Shown in pieces: positions 1 to 8,368 of a stretch of DNA of 64,000 bases. The DNA lies in NCBI RefSeq assembly GCF_010731595.1, contig NZ_AP022582.1, forward strand, positions 4,898,001-4,962,000, written 5' to 3'. Under the pieces are notes generated by a model. It had not been told where the DNA came from, made no database searches, and worked only from the letters and a program-made list of their open reading frames with translations. The stretch's first letter is position 1, and the number at the start of each line of letters is the position of its first letter. The DNA is from Mycobacterium seoulense (GTDB taxonomy: Bacteria > Actinomycetota > Actinomycetes > Mycobacteriales > Mycobacteriaceae). The position numbers and the translations under genes were made by a program.

Positions 1-565
1 CCAGCAGTTGCCCACCGCCGGCCTGCCGTTCCAATTCCAGACCTGGGCGGAGTTCGAGGGGTTCGTCTACGACCAGAAGAAGACCGGCATCATCGATCAC
101 GTCGACGAAGTCCGTTGGGACATCAGGCCTTCGCCGCACCTGGGCACCATCGAGGTCCGCGTCTGCGACGGCGTGTCCAACCTGCGCGAGCTGGGCGCGC
201 TGGTGGCGTTGACGCACTGCCTGGTGGTCGACCTGGACCGCAGGCTGGAGGCCGACGAGTCGTTGCCCACCATGCCGCCGTGGCACAACCAGGAAAACAA
301 GTGGCGCGCGGCCCGCTACGGGCTGGACGCGATCATCATCCAGGACGCCGACAGCAACGAGCGGCTGGTCACCGAGGATCTCGACGACGTGCTGAACCGG
401 CTGGAACCCGTCGCCAGGTCGTTGAATTGCGCCGACGAGCTGGCCGCGGTGGCCGAGATTCCCCGGCGCGGCGCCTCATACCAGCGGCAGCGCCGGGTCG
501 CCGAGGAACACGACGGTGACCTGCGGGCGGTCGTCGACGCGCTGGTGGGCGAGCTGGAAATCTGA
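1..565 (+). CDS. ybdK: Carboxylate-amine ligase, YbdK/GCS2 family (C-terminal part)
   Basis: The 5' end lies outside the window; the reading frame enters at base 2 and ends with TGA at 563-565. The visible ~187 residues contain the GCS2-family signature TIEVRVCDGVSNLREL followed by an alpha-helical C-terminus. This matches the end of the glutamate-cysteine-ligase-2-like proteins (Rv0433 in M. tuberculosis). The family makes gamma-carboxylate-amine bonds using ATP, but its physiological substrate in mycobacteria is not established. The TGA shares its last base with the ATG of the next gene, so the two are probably translated together. Family confidence is high; catalytic residues in the missing N-terminus cannot be checked. 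Confidence 0.85.
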   Translation, partial: QQLPTAGLPFQFQTWAEFEGFVYDQKKTGIIDHVDEVRWDIRPSPHLGTIEVRVCDGVSNLRELGALVALTHCLVVDLDRRLEADESLPTMPPWHNQENKWRAARYGLDAIIIQDADSNERLVTEDLDDVLNRLEPVARSLNCADELAAVAEIPRRGASYQRQRRVAEEHDGDLRAVVDALVGELEI

Positions 566-1188
566 TGGAGCTGGCGATGTTTCCGCTGGAGTCGGCGCCG
601 CTGCCCGACCAGGACCTGCCGTTGCGAATCTTCGAGCCGCGCTACGGCGCGCTGGTGCGGCACTGCCTGGACACCGGGGATCCGTTCGGCGTGGTGCTGA
701 TCGCCCGGGGCCGCGAGGTCGGCGGCGGCGAATCGCGTTGCGACGTGGGCGTGTTGTCTCGGATCACCGAATGCGTCGATCACGGCGCGGGCCGGTACTC
801 GCTGCACTGCCGGACCGGGGAGCGGATCAAGGTGTCCGAATGGCTGCCCGACGATCCCTACCCGCGCGCCACCGTGACGCTGTGGCCCGACCAGCCGGGC
901 GATCCGGTCACCCCGGCCCAGCTGCGCGAGGTGGAGGACCGGGTGCTGGCCCTCTTCGAGCGGATCGCCGACGCGCGGGGGTTGGCGCTGCCGGACCGCG
1001 CGGCGCTGCTGGGACCCGCCATGGCCGACCCCGGACAGCGCCTGTGCGCGTTGGCCTCTCGCATCCCGCTCGGCACCGCCGACCGCTACACGGTGCTGGC
1101 GGCGCCGTCGGCCGCCGACCGCCTCGCCGCGCTGCGCGAGGCGGTGGACGCGGTCGCCGAGGTGGTGGAGTTCCAGCTCTCCGAATAA
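565..1188 (+). CDS. Lon N-terminal (substrate-binding) domain protein
   Basis: This is a 207-residue protein starting MELAMFPLESAPLPDQDLPLRIFEPRY, read as the stand-alone LON substrate-binding domain (Rv0434 type). The hallmark P-L-RIFEPRY stretch is at residues ~17-30 and is followed by G-FGVVLI and the G-x-x-C-x-V-G region. There is no AAA module and no Ser-Lys protease dyad, so it is not a full Lon protease. Its presumed role is substrate or protein recognition; the bacterial function is unknown. It overlaps the ybdK stop by one base (TGATG), which fixes the start. Confidence 0.85.
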   Translation: MELAMFPLESAPLPDQDLPLRIFEPRYGALVRHCLDTGDPFGVVLIARGREVGGGESRCDVGVLSRITECVDHGAGRYSLHCRTGERIKVSEWLPDDPYPRATVTLWPDQPGDPVTPAQLREVEDRVLALFERIADARGLALPDRAALLGPAMADPGQRLCALASRIPLGTADRYTVLAAPSAADRLAALREAVDAVAEVVEFQLSE

Positions 1189-1209
1189 GACTGTCCGACA
1201 GGGGATTGC

Positions 1210-2232
1210 ATGAAGGTACATCTGCAGGTCGACGGCTCGCCCGTGGACGCGGCGGCGAGCGCGGCCGACATCGCCGCGACGGGCGCCGACGGCCTGTTCA
1301 CCTTCGAGGGCCAGCACGACGTGTTCTTTCCGCTGATCGTCGCCGCCGGCGCGACCCGCCTGGAGCTGATGACCAACGTGGCGATCGCCCCGCCGCGCAG
1401 CCCGCTGCATCTGGCCCACGCCGCCTACGACCTGCAGCTCTACAGCGGCGGACGGTTCCGGCTCGGCCTGGGCTCGCAGGTGAAGGCCCACATCGAAAAG
1501 CGTTACGGCAGTAAGTGGGAGCGACCCGCGGCCCGGATGGCCGAGACCGTCGCGGCGATCAAGGCGATCTTCGCGGCCTGGGAAGGGCAGCGCCGCCTGG
1601 ACTTTCGCGGCGAGTTCTTCACCCACACCATCATGGCGCCCAACTTCAATCCCGGCCCCAACGCGTTCGGCCCGCCGCCGGTGCTGCTGGGCGCCCTGGG
1701 CCCGGTGATGACGCGCACCGCCGCCGAAGTGGCCGACGGCCTGCTGGTGATGCCGTTCAACAGCGCCCGGCACTTCACCGAACGCACCGTCCCGGCGGTC
1801 GCCGAGGGGCTGCGCCGCGCCGGACGGCCCGCCGACGGATTCCAGATCGTCGCCCAGGCGATGGTCGCCGTCGGCCGCGACGAGGCGGACCTGGCCGCCG
1901 CGATCGACGGTGTGGCAGCGCTGATTTCGTTCTACGGCTCGACCCCGGCCTATCTGCCCGTGCTCGAGGCCGAGGGCTGGGCCGACGTCCAGCCCGAGCT
2001 CAACGCGCTGTCCAAGCAGGGCCGCTTCGCCGAGATGCGCCGCCTGATCGGCGACGAGATGGTGGCGCGGATCGGGATCGTCGGCACCCCCGAGGAATGC
2101 GCGCGGCAGATCGCCGCCCGGTTCGGCGAGTACGCCGCGGAGGTGTGCTGCTACTTCCCGGGTTACACACCGCGCGCCGCGGACGTCGCCGAGCTGATCG
2201 GCGCCCTGCACCGCACCCCGGCCGTGCGATGA
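1210..2232 (+). CDS. F420-dependent LLM-class oxidoreductase
   Basis: The 340-residue protein has the luciferase-like monooxygenase (TIM-barrel) pattern: an early TGADGLFTFEGQHD segment (residues ~27-40), the strand TRLELMTNVAIAPPRSP (~53-70) and the conserved GGRFRLGLGSQVKAHIEKRYG loop (~88-107). This resembles the mycobacterial F420-dependent TIGR03617-like group, so F420 is the likely cofactor; the substrate is unknown. Its stop overlaps the next gene's start by four bases (ATGA), implying coexpression with the enoyl-CoA hydratase-like protein. As remembered, M. tuberculosis has no such gene between Rv0434 and Rv0435c, so this looks like an accessory insertion. Confidence 0.8.
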   Translation: MKVHLQVDGSPVDAAASAADIAATGADGLFTFEGQHDVFFPLIVAAGATRLELMTNVAIAPPRSPLHLAHAAYDLQLYSGGRFRLGLGSQVKAHIEKRYGSKWERPAARMAETVAAIKAIFAAWEGQRRLDFRGEFFTHTIMAPNFNPGPNAFGPPPVLLGALGPVMTRTAAEVADGLLVMPFNSARHFTERTVPAVAEGLRRAGRPADGFQIVAQAMVAVGRDEADLAAAIDGVAALISFYGSTPAYLPVLEAEGWADVQPELNALSKQGRFAEMRRLIGDEMVARIGIVGTPEECARQIAARFGEYAAEVCCYFPGYTPRAADVAELIGALHRTPAVR

Positions 2233-3038
2233 GTCCCTTGACGGTCGACGTCGACGCGGGCGTGGCGGTGCTCACGCTCAATCGCCCCGAGCGGCGCAAC
2301 GCCTACACCGCCGAGATGGGCGCGCTGCTGAGCCGGGCGTACTCCGACTGCGACGGCGACGACGCCATCCGGGTCATCGTCGTGACCGGGGCGGGCGACA
2401 CGTTCTGCGCCGGGGCGGACTTCTCCGGCGGCACAAGCCCGTTCGAGGCCCCGGCCGACGGGTTCTCGGCGTCACCCATCTCCCCGGCCGCGTTCGAGCT
2501 GCGCAAGCCGGTGATCGCCGCCGTCAACGGGCACGCGATCGGCATCGGCCTGACCATCGCCTTGCAGGCGGACCTGCGCATCGTCGCCGAGGACGCCAAA
2601 TACGGTGTGGTGCAGGTGCGCCGGGGCGTGCTACCCGACTGCATGGCGCACTGGACGCTGGCGCGGCTGACCACCCTGGGGGTGGCCGCGGACATCCTGC
2701 TCACCGGGCGAACCTTCGCCGGGGCCGAGGCGGTGGCGCTCGGCGTGGCCAACCGGGCCCTGCCCGCCGACCGGGTGCTCGACCACGCGGTGGAGGTGGC
2801 CCGCGACATCGCGGTCAACGTGGCGCCGATGTCGGCGGCTCTGTGCAAGCGGCTGCTGTGGGACACCGCGATCAACAACTACACCCCACGGCAGGTCGCC
2901 GCGCTGGAAACGCAGCTGCACCATCGCGTGATGGGCACCGCCGACGCGCGCGAGGGGGTGGCCGCGTTTCTCGAGCGCCGGCCGCCGTCGTTCACGTCGC
3001 GGCTGTCCCGGGAGTGGACGCCGCTGCCCGAGCCGTGA
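2229..3038 (+). CDS. Enoyl-CoA hydratase/isomerase (crotonase) family protein
   Basis: The ATG at 2229 overlaps the upstream stop (ATGA) and opens a 269-residue crotonase-fold protein. The N-terminal LTLNRPERRNAY motif and the oxyanion-hole segments GAGDTFCAGADFSGG (~residues 54-68) and NGHAIGIGL are clear. The place where hydratases usually carry the first catalytic Glu reads VVQVRRGVLPD, with Gln instead of Glu, so true hydratase activity is doubtful; an isomerase, thioesterase-like or other acyl-CoA reaction is possible. The 3' end overlaps the convergent SDR gene by 47 bp. It is probably a partner of the LLM oxidoreductase in degrading an acyl or terpenoid compound (inference). Confidence 0.82.
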   Translation: MSPLTVDVDAGVAVLTLNRPERRNAYTAEMGALLSRAYSDCDGDDAIRVIVVTGAGDTFCAGADFSGGTSPFEAPADGFSASPISPAAFELRKPVIAAVNGHAIGIGLTIALQADLRIVAEDAKYGVVQVRRGVLPDCMAHWTLARLTTLGVAADILLTGRTFAGAEAVALGVANRALPADRVLDHAVEVARDIAVNVAPMSAALCKRLLWDTAINNYTPRQVAALETQLHHRVMGTADAREGVAAFLERRPPSFTSRLSREWTPLPEP

Positions 3039-3933
3039 GCTGCTCGGAGAGCTCCCACCACCGCGCCGCGCGCTCCGCGTCGCGGGCGTAGGGCGCCGCC
3101 CTGTCACTGACCCCGCAGTCTTCGAGGTACAGCCCGCCCCGGCCGGAAAGCTCCGCGCTGACCGCCGCCCACACCTGGGTGGCCGCGCCCCGGTCGGGAG
3201 TGATCACGTCGAGGGGCCCGGCGGCCACCTCGTGCAGCCGCGCGAAATCGGCGCGGGACATGTGTCGTGCCAGCGACGTCGCGACGGTGCCGGGATGGAC
3301 GGCGTAGGCGCGGATCCCGGCGTCGCGCAGGCGGCGGTCGGCCTCCACGGCGTGCAGGATGTTCGCCGTTTTCGAGGCGCCGTAGGCGACGAACTTGTCG
3401 TATTCGCGACGCTCCCAATGGGGGTCGTCGAAGTCGACGTCGCCCAGCGCGTGGCCCCCGGACGACAGGTTGACGATCCGGGCGTGACCGTGAGTCCGGG
3501 CGGCGGCGGCGAGCTGCGGAACGAGGAGCCGGGTGAGTTCGAAATGCCCGAAATGGTTGGTGCCGATCTGCATCTCGAAGCCGTCGCGCGTCCTGCCGAA
3601 CGGCGTGAACATCACCCCGGCGTTGTTCATCACAACGTCGATGGCGGGCGCGATTTCGCCGATGGCGGCCGCCGCCGCCCGCACGCTGGCCAGCAGGGTG
3701 AGGTCGAGCTCGACGGTCGAGGTCCGCGCGCCCGGCGCTTCGGCCGCGATCCACCGGGCCGTCTCCGCCAGGGCGTCGCGGTCGCGGGCGGCCAGGACCA
3801 CGTGCGCCCCCGCGGCGGCCAGGGCGCGGGCCGACTCGCGCCCCAGCCCGGACGAGGCGCCCGTGATCAGGCAGGCCTTGCCGGACAGGTCGATTCCGTC
3901 GACGACGTGCAGCGCGGTCGGATGCTCGGTCAT
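2992..3933 (-). CDS. Short-chain dehydrogenase/reductase
   Basis: The start is set at the ATG ending at 3933 (MTEHPTALHVVDGIDLSGK) because it overlaps the upstream gene's stop by four bases; an in-frame extension further upstream only shadows that gene. The 313-residue protein has the Rossmann motif TGASSGLGRES (~residues 24-34), NNAGVM, the catalytic Ser in NLSSGGH and the YGASK active-site Tyr-Lys. It resembles the retinol-dehydrogenase/WW-oxidoreductase-like 'extended' SDRs common in mycobacteria. The substrate is not predictable. It forms a two-gene unit with the SRPBCC/DUF2867 gene, divergent from a TetR regulator. Confidence 0.82.
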   Translation of the reverse strand: MTEHPTALHVVDGIDLSGKACLITGASSGLGRESARALAAAGAHVVLAARDRDALAETARWIAAEAPGARTSTVELDLTLLASVRAAAAAIGEIAPAIDVVMNNAGVMFTPFGRTRDGFEMQIGTNHFGHFELTRLLVPQLAAAARTHGHARIVNLSSGGHALGDVDFDDPHWERREYDKFVAYGASKTANILHAVEADRRLRDAGIRAYAVHPGTVATSLARHMSRADFARLHEVAAGPLDVITPDRGAATQVWAAVSAELSGRGGLYLEDCGVSDRAAPYARDAERAARWWELSEQLTARAAASTPGTAAT

Positions 3934-4712
3934 GCCGGTACAGGCTGCCACACCGCGGCGCGGGCCATCAGCCGCGGCGCCACGGCCCGATGCAGCGGGC
4001 CGACGACGCCCCAGACCGTTCGGGCGGCGGTCTTGTGGCAGTAGTGCACACGTGTGGTGAGGCTGGCGCGCCGGTCGTCGCGGCGCCGCAGCGTCAGCTC
4101 GCCGTGCATCAGCGGCCCGCGCGCGGTCAGCACGAGTTCGTCGTGATCGGAACGCGCGATCGTCCAGCCGATGATGTGCTCGGGCGACGAATACGGCCCG
4201 AGGCGGAACCTCAGCACGTGGCGGTGGATCCACGGGACGCCGCCGCCGGGGCCCGCCCCCACCGCGTCGCGGAACGTCTGCTCGGCGGTGCGCGAGTCAC
4301 CTTGCGGGAGCGGCACTTCGAAGACATCCACGTAGTCGGCCCCCTCGGCCGACGCCGCAACGCGCTTCAGCGTCGATCGGGTGACGACGCGGTGTGCGCC
4401 GGTGCCGATGACGAGCGCCCGATACGCCTTCCCGTGCGCGCCCGGGAAGGCCGCCCAGGTGGCCGCGCGCACCCGGGTGCGGCCCGGCGCCTCGTCCTCC
4501 AGCTCGAACACCCACCGGTACACCGCGAAAAGGTGCCGGCCCTTCAGCGCGAACCGCACCGGCGGGCGGGCCTCGTCCAGCACGAAGCCGGTCGGCACGG
4601 TCGAGGGGTCGTGCGGGTCGCGACACAGCACCCGCAGCAGCGCCGACCACGTGTCGGCACGATTCGCGTCGACGGTTATGGCATGCTCATCGATATAGGG
4701 TAATCGTTCCAT
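3930..4712 (-). CDS. Two-domain SRPBCC / DUF2867-like protein
   Basis: The 260-residue protein starts MERLPYIDEHAITVDA. Residues ~1-130 read as an SRPBCC (START-like) ligand-binding module (ITVDANRADTWSALLRVL, then RVRAATWAAFPGAHGKAYRALVIGTGAH). Residues ~130-260 look like DUF2867, itself SRPBCC-like (DVFEVPLPQGDSRTAEQTFRDAV, then HYCHKTAARTVWGVVGPLHR). Such folds bind hydrophobic ligands; no catalytic residues are identified. The gene is transcribed away from the TetR gene with only 21 bp between the start codons, and its stop overlaps the SDR start (ATGA), so all three are likely one regulon. Domain assignment is by eye and moderately secure. Confidence 0.65.
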   Translation of the reverse strand: MERLPYIDEHAITVDANRADTWSALLRVLCRDPHDPSTVPTGFVLDEARPPVRFALKGRHLFAVYRWVFELEDEAPGRTRVRAATWAAFPGAHGKAYRALVIGTGAHRVVTRSTLKRVAASAEGADYVDVFEVPLPQGDSRTAEQTFRDAVGAGPGGGVPWIHRHVLRFRLGPYSSPEHIIGWTIARSDHDELVLTARGPLMHGELTLRRRDDRRASLTTRVHYCHKTAARTVWGVVGPLHRAVAPRLMARAAVWQPVPA

Positions 4713-4733
4713 ATAGAAGGACTGTACTAGATC
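4690..4733. promoter_or_regulatory. Divergent promoter/operator region between the SRPBCC gene and TetR
   Basis: Only 21 bp separate the two start codons, so both promoters and any TetR operator must overlap the coding starts. The stretch is unusually AT-rich for this genome and holds two ATATAG copies at 4693 and 4711. TATAGGG and TTCCATATA form a loose dyad between them. Operator function is inferred from position only. Confidence 0.4.
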
Positions 4734-5342
4734 GTGGCACCTCCACGGAAGCACGAAACCGATGTGATCCTCGACGCCGCCCGGGCCCTGGTGCTCGACG
4801 GCGGACCCCGCGCGGCCAGCGTCGCGGCCATCGCCAAAGCCAGTGGCGCCCCCGCGGGCACCCTCTATCACCGGTTCGGCAACCGCGACGGCATCCTGAC
4901 GGCCGCGTGGCTGCGCGCGTTGGAACGCTTTCAGTCGCGGGCCCTGGCCGCGGCCGGCGAAACGCCGGCGGACGCCGCCTTGGAAACGGCGGTGGCGATG
5001 GCCGTGTCCGCCGTCAGCTTCGCGCGCGAGCTGCCCGACGACGCGCGGCTGCTGTTGACGATCCGGCCCGCCGACCTGCTCGACGACGAACCCGACGCGG
5101 CGTTCCGGGAGACGCTGGCCGCCATGAACGCCCCGCTGACCGAGCGGATCGCGGTCTTGGCCCGCCAGCTCTACGGCAACAACAGGCCCCGGTCGCTGGA
5201 CGCCGTCGCGCGGGCCGTCGCGGACCTCCCCTATGCCGTGGTCCGGCGTCACGCGCATGACGAGCCGATGCCCAACTGGCTCGAGCGCGACGTGGCGGCG
5301 TCGGCGCGGGCCGTGCTACGGGCCTTTGGCGAAGGCGCGTAG
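4734..5342 (+). CDS. TetR-family transcriptional regulator
   Basis: The 202-residue protein starts at GTG (VAPPRKHETDVILDAAR). A typical TetR DNA-binding domain covers residues ~8-55, with recognition region ASVAAIAKASGAPAGTLYHRFGNRDGIL. The remaining helices form a ligand/dimer domain without recognisable identity. Divergence from the SRPBCC-SDR unit over 21 bp predicts that it represses that unit and itself. The 3' end overlaps the convergent AAA ATPase gene by 27 bp. Confidence 0.85.
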   Translation: MAPPRKHETDVILDAARALVLDGGPRAASVAAIAKASGAPAGTLYHRFGNRDGILTAAWLRALERFQSRALAAAGETPADAALETAVAMAVSAVSFARELPDDARLLLTIRPADLLDDEPDAAFRETLAAMNAPLTERIAVLARQLYGNNRPRSLDAVARAVADLPYAVVRRHAHDEPMPNWLERDVAASARAVLRAFGEGA

Positions 5343-7508
5343 CGCCTCCACCTGCACGGGATCCAGTGAGGGGCGCACGACCTGGCGCGCCGCCGCGATG
5401 TCCGCGGCGGTCACGTCGGTGGCGTCGATGGATCGCCGCATCGCGGTCAGCGCCGCCTCCCGCAGCAGTGCCACGCAGTCGGCGGCGCTGTAGCCGTCGA
5501 GCCCGGCGGCCACCTCGTCGAGGTCGACGTCGTCGCTCAGCGGGACGGATTTGCCCGCGGTGCGCAGGATTTCGCGGCGGGCGGCGGCGTCGGGCGGTTC
5601 GACGAACACCCGCCGCTCCAGCCGGCCCGGGCGCAGCAGCGCCGGGTCGATCAGGTCCGGCCGGTTGGTCGCGCCCAGCACGACGACGTCGCGCAGCGGG
5701 TTGACGCCGTCGAGCTCGGTCAGCAGCGCGGCCACCACCCGGTCGGTCACGCCCGAGTCGAAGCTCTGCCCGCGCCGGGGCGCGAGCGCGTCGATCTCGT
5801 CGAGGAATATCAACGACGGGGCGGAATCGCGGGCGCGCCGGAACAGTTCGCGGACGGCCTTTTCCGAGCTGCCCACCCACTTGTCCATCAGCTCGGAGCC
5901 CTTGACCGAGTGCACGGACAGCTGCCCGGTGCTGGCCAGTGCGCGGACGACGAAGGTCTTGCCGCAGCCGGGCGGCCCGTACAGCAGCACCCCGCGGGGC
6001 GGTTCGACGCCCAGCCGGGCGAAGGTGTCGGGGTGCTGCAGCGGCCACAGCACGGCCTCGGTGAGCGCCTGCCGGGCCTCGGCCATGTCGCCGACGTCGC
6101 CCAGGGTGACGTTGCCGACGACCACCTCCTCGCCGGCCGACCGCGACAGCGGCCGGATGACCGTCAGCGCACCGAGCAGGTCCTCCTGGCTCAGCTCGGG
6201 TGGCCGGCCGTCGGCGCTGGCGCGCGACGCCGCCCGCAGCGCGGCCTCCCGCACCAGCGCGGCCAGGTCGGCGACCACGAAACCCGGTGTCCGGGAAGCG
6301 ATTTCACTGAGATCCAGGGCGGCTGCGGGCACCGATTTCAGCAGCGACTCCAGCAGCGCCTTGCGGGTGCCGGCATCCGGCAGCGGCAGGCTGAGTTCGC
6401 GGTCGCACAGGTCCGGCGCGCGCAGCCGGGCGTCGAGCTGGTCGGGCCGCGCCGAGGTGGCGATCAGCGCGACGCCCTCGGTGGCCACCGCGGTGCGCAG
6501 CTCGCCCAGGATCAGGGCGGCCACCGGCTCGGGGGTCGCGGGTAGCAGGGCGTCGACGTCGGTGATCAGCAGCACGCCGCCGCCGTCGCGGACGGCCTGC
6601 ACGGCCGAGCCGACCGTCTTGAGCCGGTCTTCGGCGTTCAGCGCCCCGACCTCCGGCCCGTCCAGCTTCACCAGCCGGCGGCCGTCGCAGACCGCGCGCA
6701 CCAACGTCACCTTGCCGACACCGGCCGGGCCCGACACCAGCACGCCGAGGTTGGCGCCGGCGCCCAGCGTCTTGAGCAGGTGCGGCTCGTCGAGCGCCAG
6801 CTTGAGCCATTCGGCGAGCTTGGCGGCCTGGGGCTGCGATCCCTTGAGCTCCTCGAGGACGGTCTCCGGGCTCGCGACGTCGAGGAGTTCCAGCGACGGC
6901 AGGGCGCCGCCGGCCGAGGCGCCGGAGCCGACACCCACGCCCCAGGTGACCAACGTGTTGGGCTGCACGCTGACCGGGCCCGCCGGGTCGACGCCGGTGA
7001 CGGTCAGCAGCTCCGACGTCCAGCTGATGCCCACCGAGGCGGCCAGCGCGCGGGCGGCGGCCGACGTCGAGAACGGCGGGCCCAGGTCGCGGGGCAGCAG
7101 CGACACGGCGTCGCCGACGGTCAGCACCTTGCCGAGCAGGGCCTGCCGCAGGGTGACCGGCGAGATCGACTGGCTGGCCAGCGACGAGCCGGACAGCGTC
7201 ACCGACCGGGCGCCGTAGACGGTGACCGCGCCGACGATCACCGCGGTGCCCTCGCGCAGCCCGGCGTTGGACAGCGTCACGTCGTCGAGCAGCACGGTGC
7301 CGACCGGGGTGTCCGGGCCGGCCAGTCCGGCCACCGCGGCCGTGGTCCGCGAACCCGTCAGCGCCACCGCGTCCCACTCCCGGATGCCGAGCGCGGCGAC
7401 CGCGCTCGGATGCAGGCGGACGACGCCGCGGCGCGAGTCCACCGCGGAGGTGTTCAACCGCGCGGTGAGCGTGAGCTGACGGGCCGCATCGTCGCCCGGC
7501 CGGCTCAT
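5316..7508 (-). CDS. Cdc48/VCP-like AAA ATPase (Rv0435c type)
   Basis: The start at 7508 ([18 protein letters not shown]) gives 730 residues, near the ~728 of Rv0435c. An N-terminal double-psi-barrel-like region (~1-180) is followed by two AAA modules. The second is canonical: Walker A LLYGPPGCGKTF near residue 512 and Walker B LIFLDEIDALAPRRG. The first is degenerate: GPAGVGKV near residue 262 lacks the Walker Thr/Ser, and LLITDVDALL lacks the catalytic Glu. The family unfolds or remodels proteins; substrates in mycobacteria are unknown. Its start overlaps the pssA stop by four bases, so it is the last gene of the psd-pssA operon. Confidence 0.88.
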   Translation of the reverse strand: MSRPGDDAARQLTLTARLNTSAVDSRRGVVRLHPSAVAALGIREWDAVALTGSRTTAAVAGLAGPDTPVGTVLLDDVTLSNAGLREGTAVIVGAVTVYGARSVTLSGSSLASQSISPVTLRQALLGKVLTVGDAVSLLPRDLGPPFSTSAAARALAASVGISWTSELLTVTGVDPAGPVSVQPNTLVTWGVGVGSGASAGGALPSLELLDVASPETVLEELKGSQPQAAKLAEWLKLALDEPHLLKTLGAGANLGVLVSGPAGVGKVTLVRAVCDGRRLVKLDGPEVGALNAEDRLKTVGSAVQAVRDGGGVLLITDVDALLPATPEPVAALILGELRTAVATEGVALIATSARPDQLDARLRAPDLCDRELSLPLPDAGTRKALLESLLKSVPAAALDLSEIASRTPGFVVADLAALVREAALRAASRASADGRPPELSQEDLLGALTVIRPLSRSAGEEVVVGNVTLGDVGDMAEARQALTEAVLWPLQHPDTFARLGVEPPRGVLLYGPPGCGKTFVVRALASTGQLSVHSVKGSELMDKWVGSSEKAVRELFRRARDSAPSLIFLDEIDALAPRRGQSFDSGVTDRVVAALLTELDGVNPLRDVVVLGATNRPDLIDPALLRPGRLERRVFVEPPDAAARREILRTAGKSVPLSDDVDLDEVAAGLDGYSAADCVALLREAALTAMRRSIDATDVTAADIAAARQVVRPSLDPVQVEALRAFAKGP

Positions 7509-8368
7509 CGCAGGCGCCCACCCGGTTTGCGCAGCCCGAGCCGCGCCATCGACCGGCGGTGCGGCTGGGCCCGGCGGATCGCGCGGCGGGCGGCGCGGCG
7601 CTGCTTGGGTTCGTCCGACCACGCCTCGGGGTGGGCGGCCAGCCAGCGTTGGTTGCGGACCGCGAACGGGACGTGGCAGAGGTAGGCGATGATGATGACC
7701 CAGATCAGCACGTAGGGAGCCAGCACCGCCGCGGCCGCGCAGATCGCCAGCAGCGCGAGCAGCGGCGCCGCCCAGCTGGGGGGAACCGCCGCGGCGTGCA
7801 TCTTGCGCATCGGGATCTTGCTGATCATCAGCATCGAGGTCCCCGTGATCCAGATGCACAGGAACGTCGTCGACGTCCACCAGCCCTCACCGAACTGCAG
7901 CTTGAGCCCGATCAGCCCGATCATCGACACCGCGCCCGCCGGCGCCGGCATGCCGACGAAGAACTCGTGCGTGTAGGCGGGCTGACTGCCGTCGGCCTGC
8001 AGCGCGTTGTAGCGCGCCAGCCGCAGCACCACGCACACCGCGTAGAGCAGGATCGCCACCCAACCGGCCGGCGACTTCGTCAGCAGCGCCACGTAGAGCA
8101 CGATCGCCGGCGTCACCCCGAAGTTCACCGCGTCGGCCAGCGAGTCGATCTCCTCGCCCATGCGCGACTGGGCGTCCAGGATGCGGGCCACCCGCCCGTC
8201 CAGCCCGTCCAGAATGGCGGCCGCGGCGATCAGCGCCATCGCGGCCTTGGGCTGGTGCTCGAGGGCGAACCGGATCGCGGTAAGGCCCGCGCAGATGGAC
8301 AGCACGGTCATCGCGCTGGGCAGGATCTGCAGGTTGACCGACGGCCTGCCGCGCGGCTTGCTGATCAT
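7505..8368 (-). CDS. pssA: CDP-diacylglycerol-serine O-phosphatidyltransferase
   Basis: The 287-residue integral membrane protein makes phosphatidylserine from CDP-diacylglycerol and L-serine. The CDP-alcohol phosphotransferase motif DGRVARxxxxxxxxGxEIDSLAD lies at residues ~62-85, with all its aspartates present. About seven to eight hydrophobic segments follow, ending in a basic Arg-rich tail. The start [14 protein letters not shown] overlaps the psd stop (ATGA), and the pssA stop overlaps the ATPase start, so psd-pssA-ATPase form a coupled operon in the order psd first. Length matches M. tuberculosis PssA (Rv0436c). Confidence 0.95.
   Translation of the reverse strand: MISKPRGRPSVNLQILPSAMTVLSICAGLTAIRFALEHQPKAAMALIAAAAILDGLDGRVARILDAQSRMGEEIDSLADAVNFGVTPAIVLYVALLTKSPAGWVAILLYAVCVVLRLARYNALQADGSQPAYTHEFFVGMPAPAGAVSMIGLIGLKLQFGEGWWTSTTFLCIWITGTSMLMISKIPMRKMHAAAVPPSWAAPLLALLAICAAAAVLAPYVLIWVIIIAYLCHVPFAVRNQRWLAAHPEAWSDEPKQRRAARRAIRRAQPHRRSMARLGLRKPGGRLR

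Noticed and set aside
316..2211. 631-codon minus-strand open frame across ybdK, the Lon-like gene and the LLM gene
   Set aside because: Its translation is Arg/Gly/His-rich low complexity, and it lies opposite three recognisable genes.
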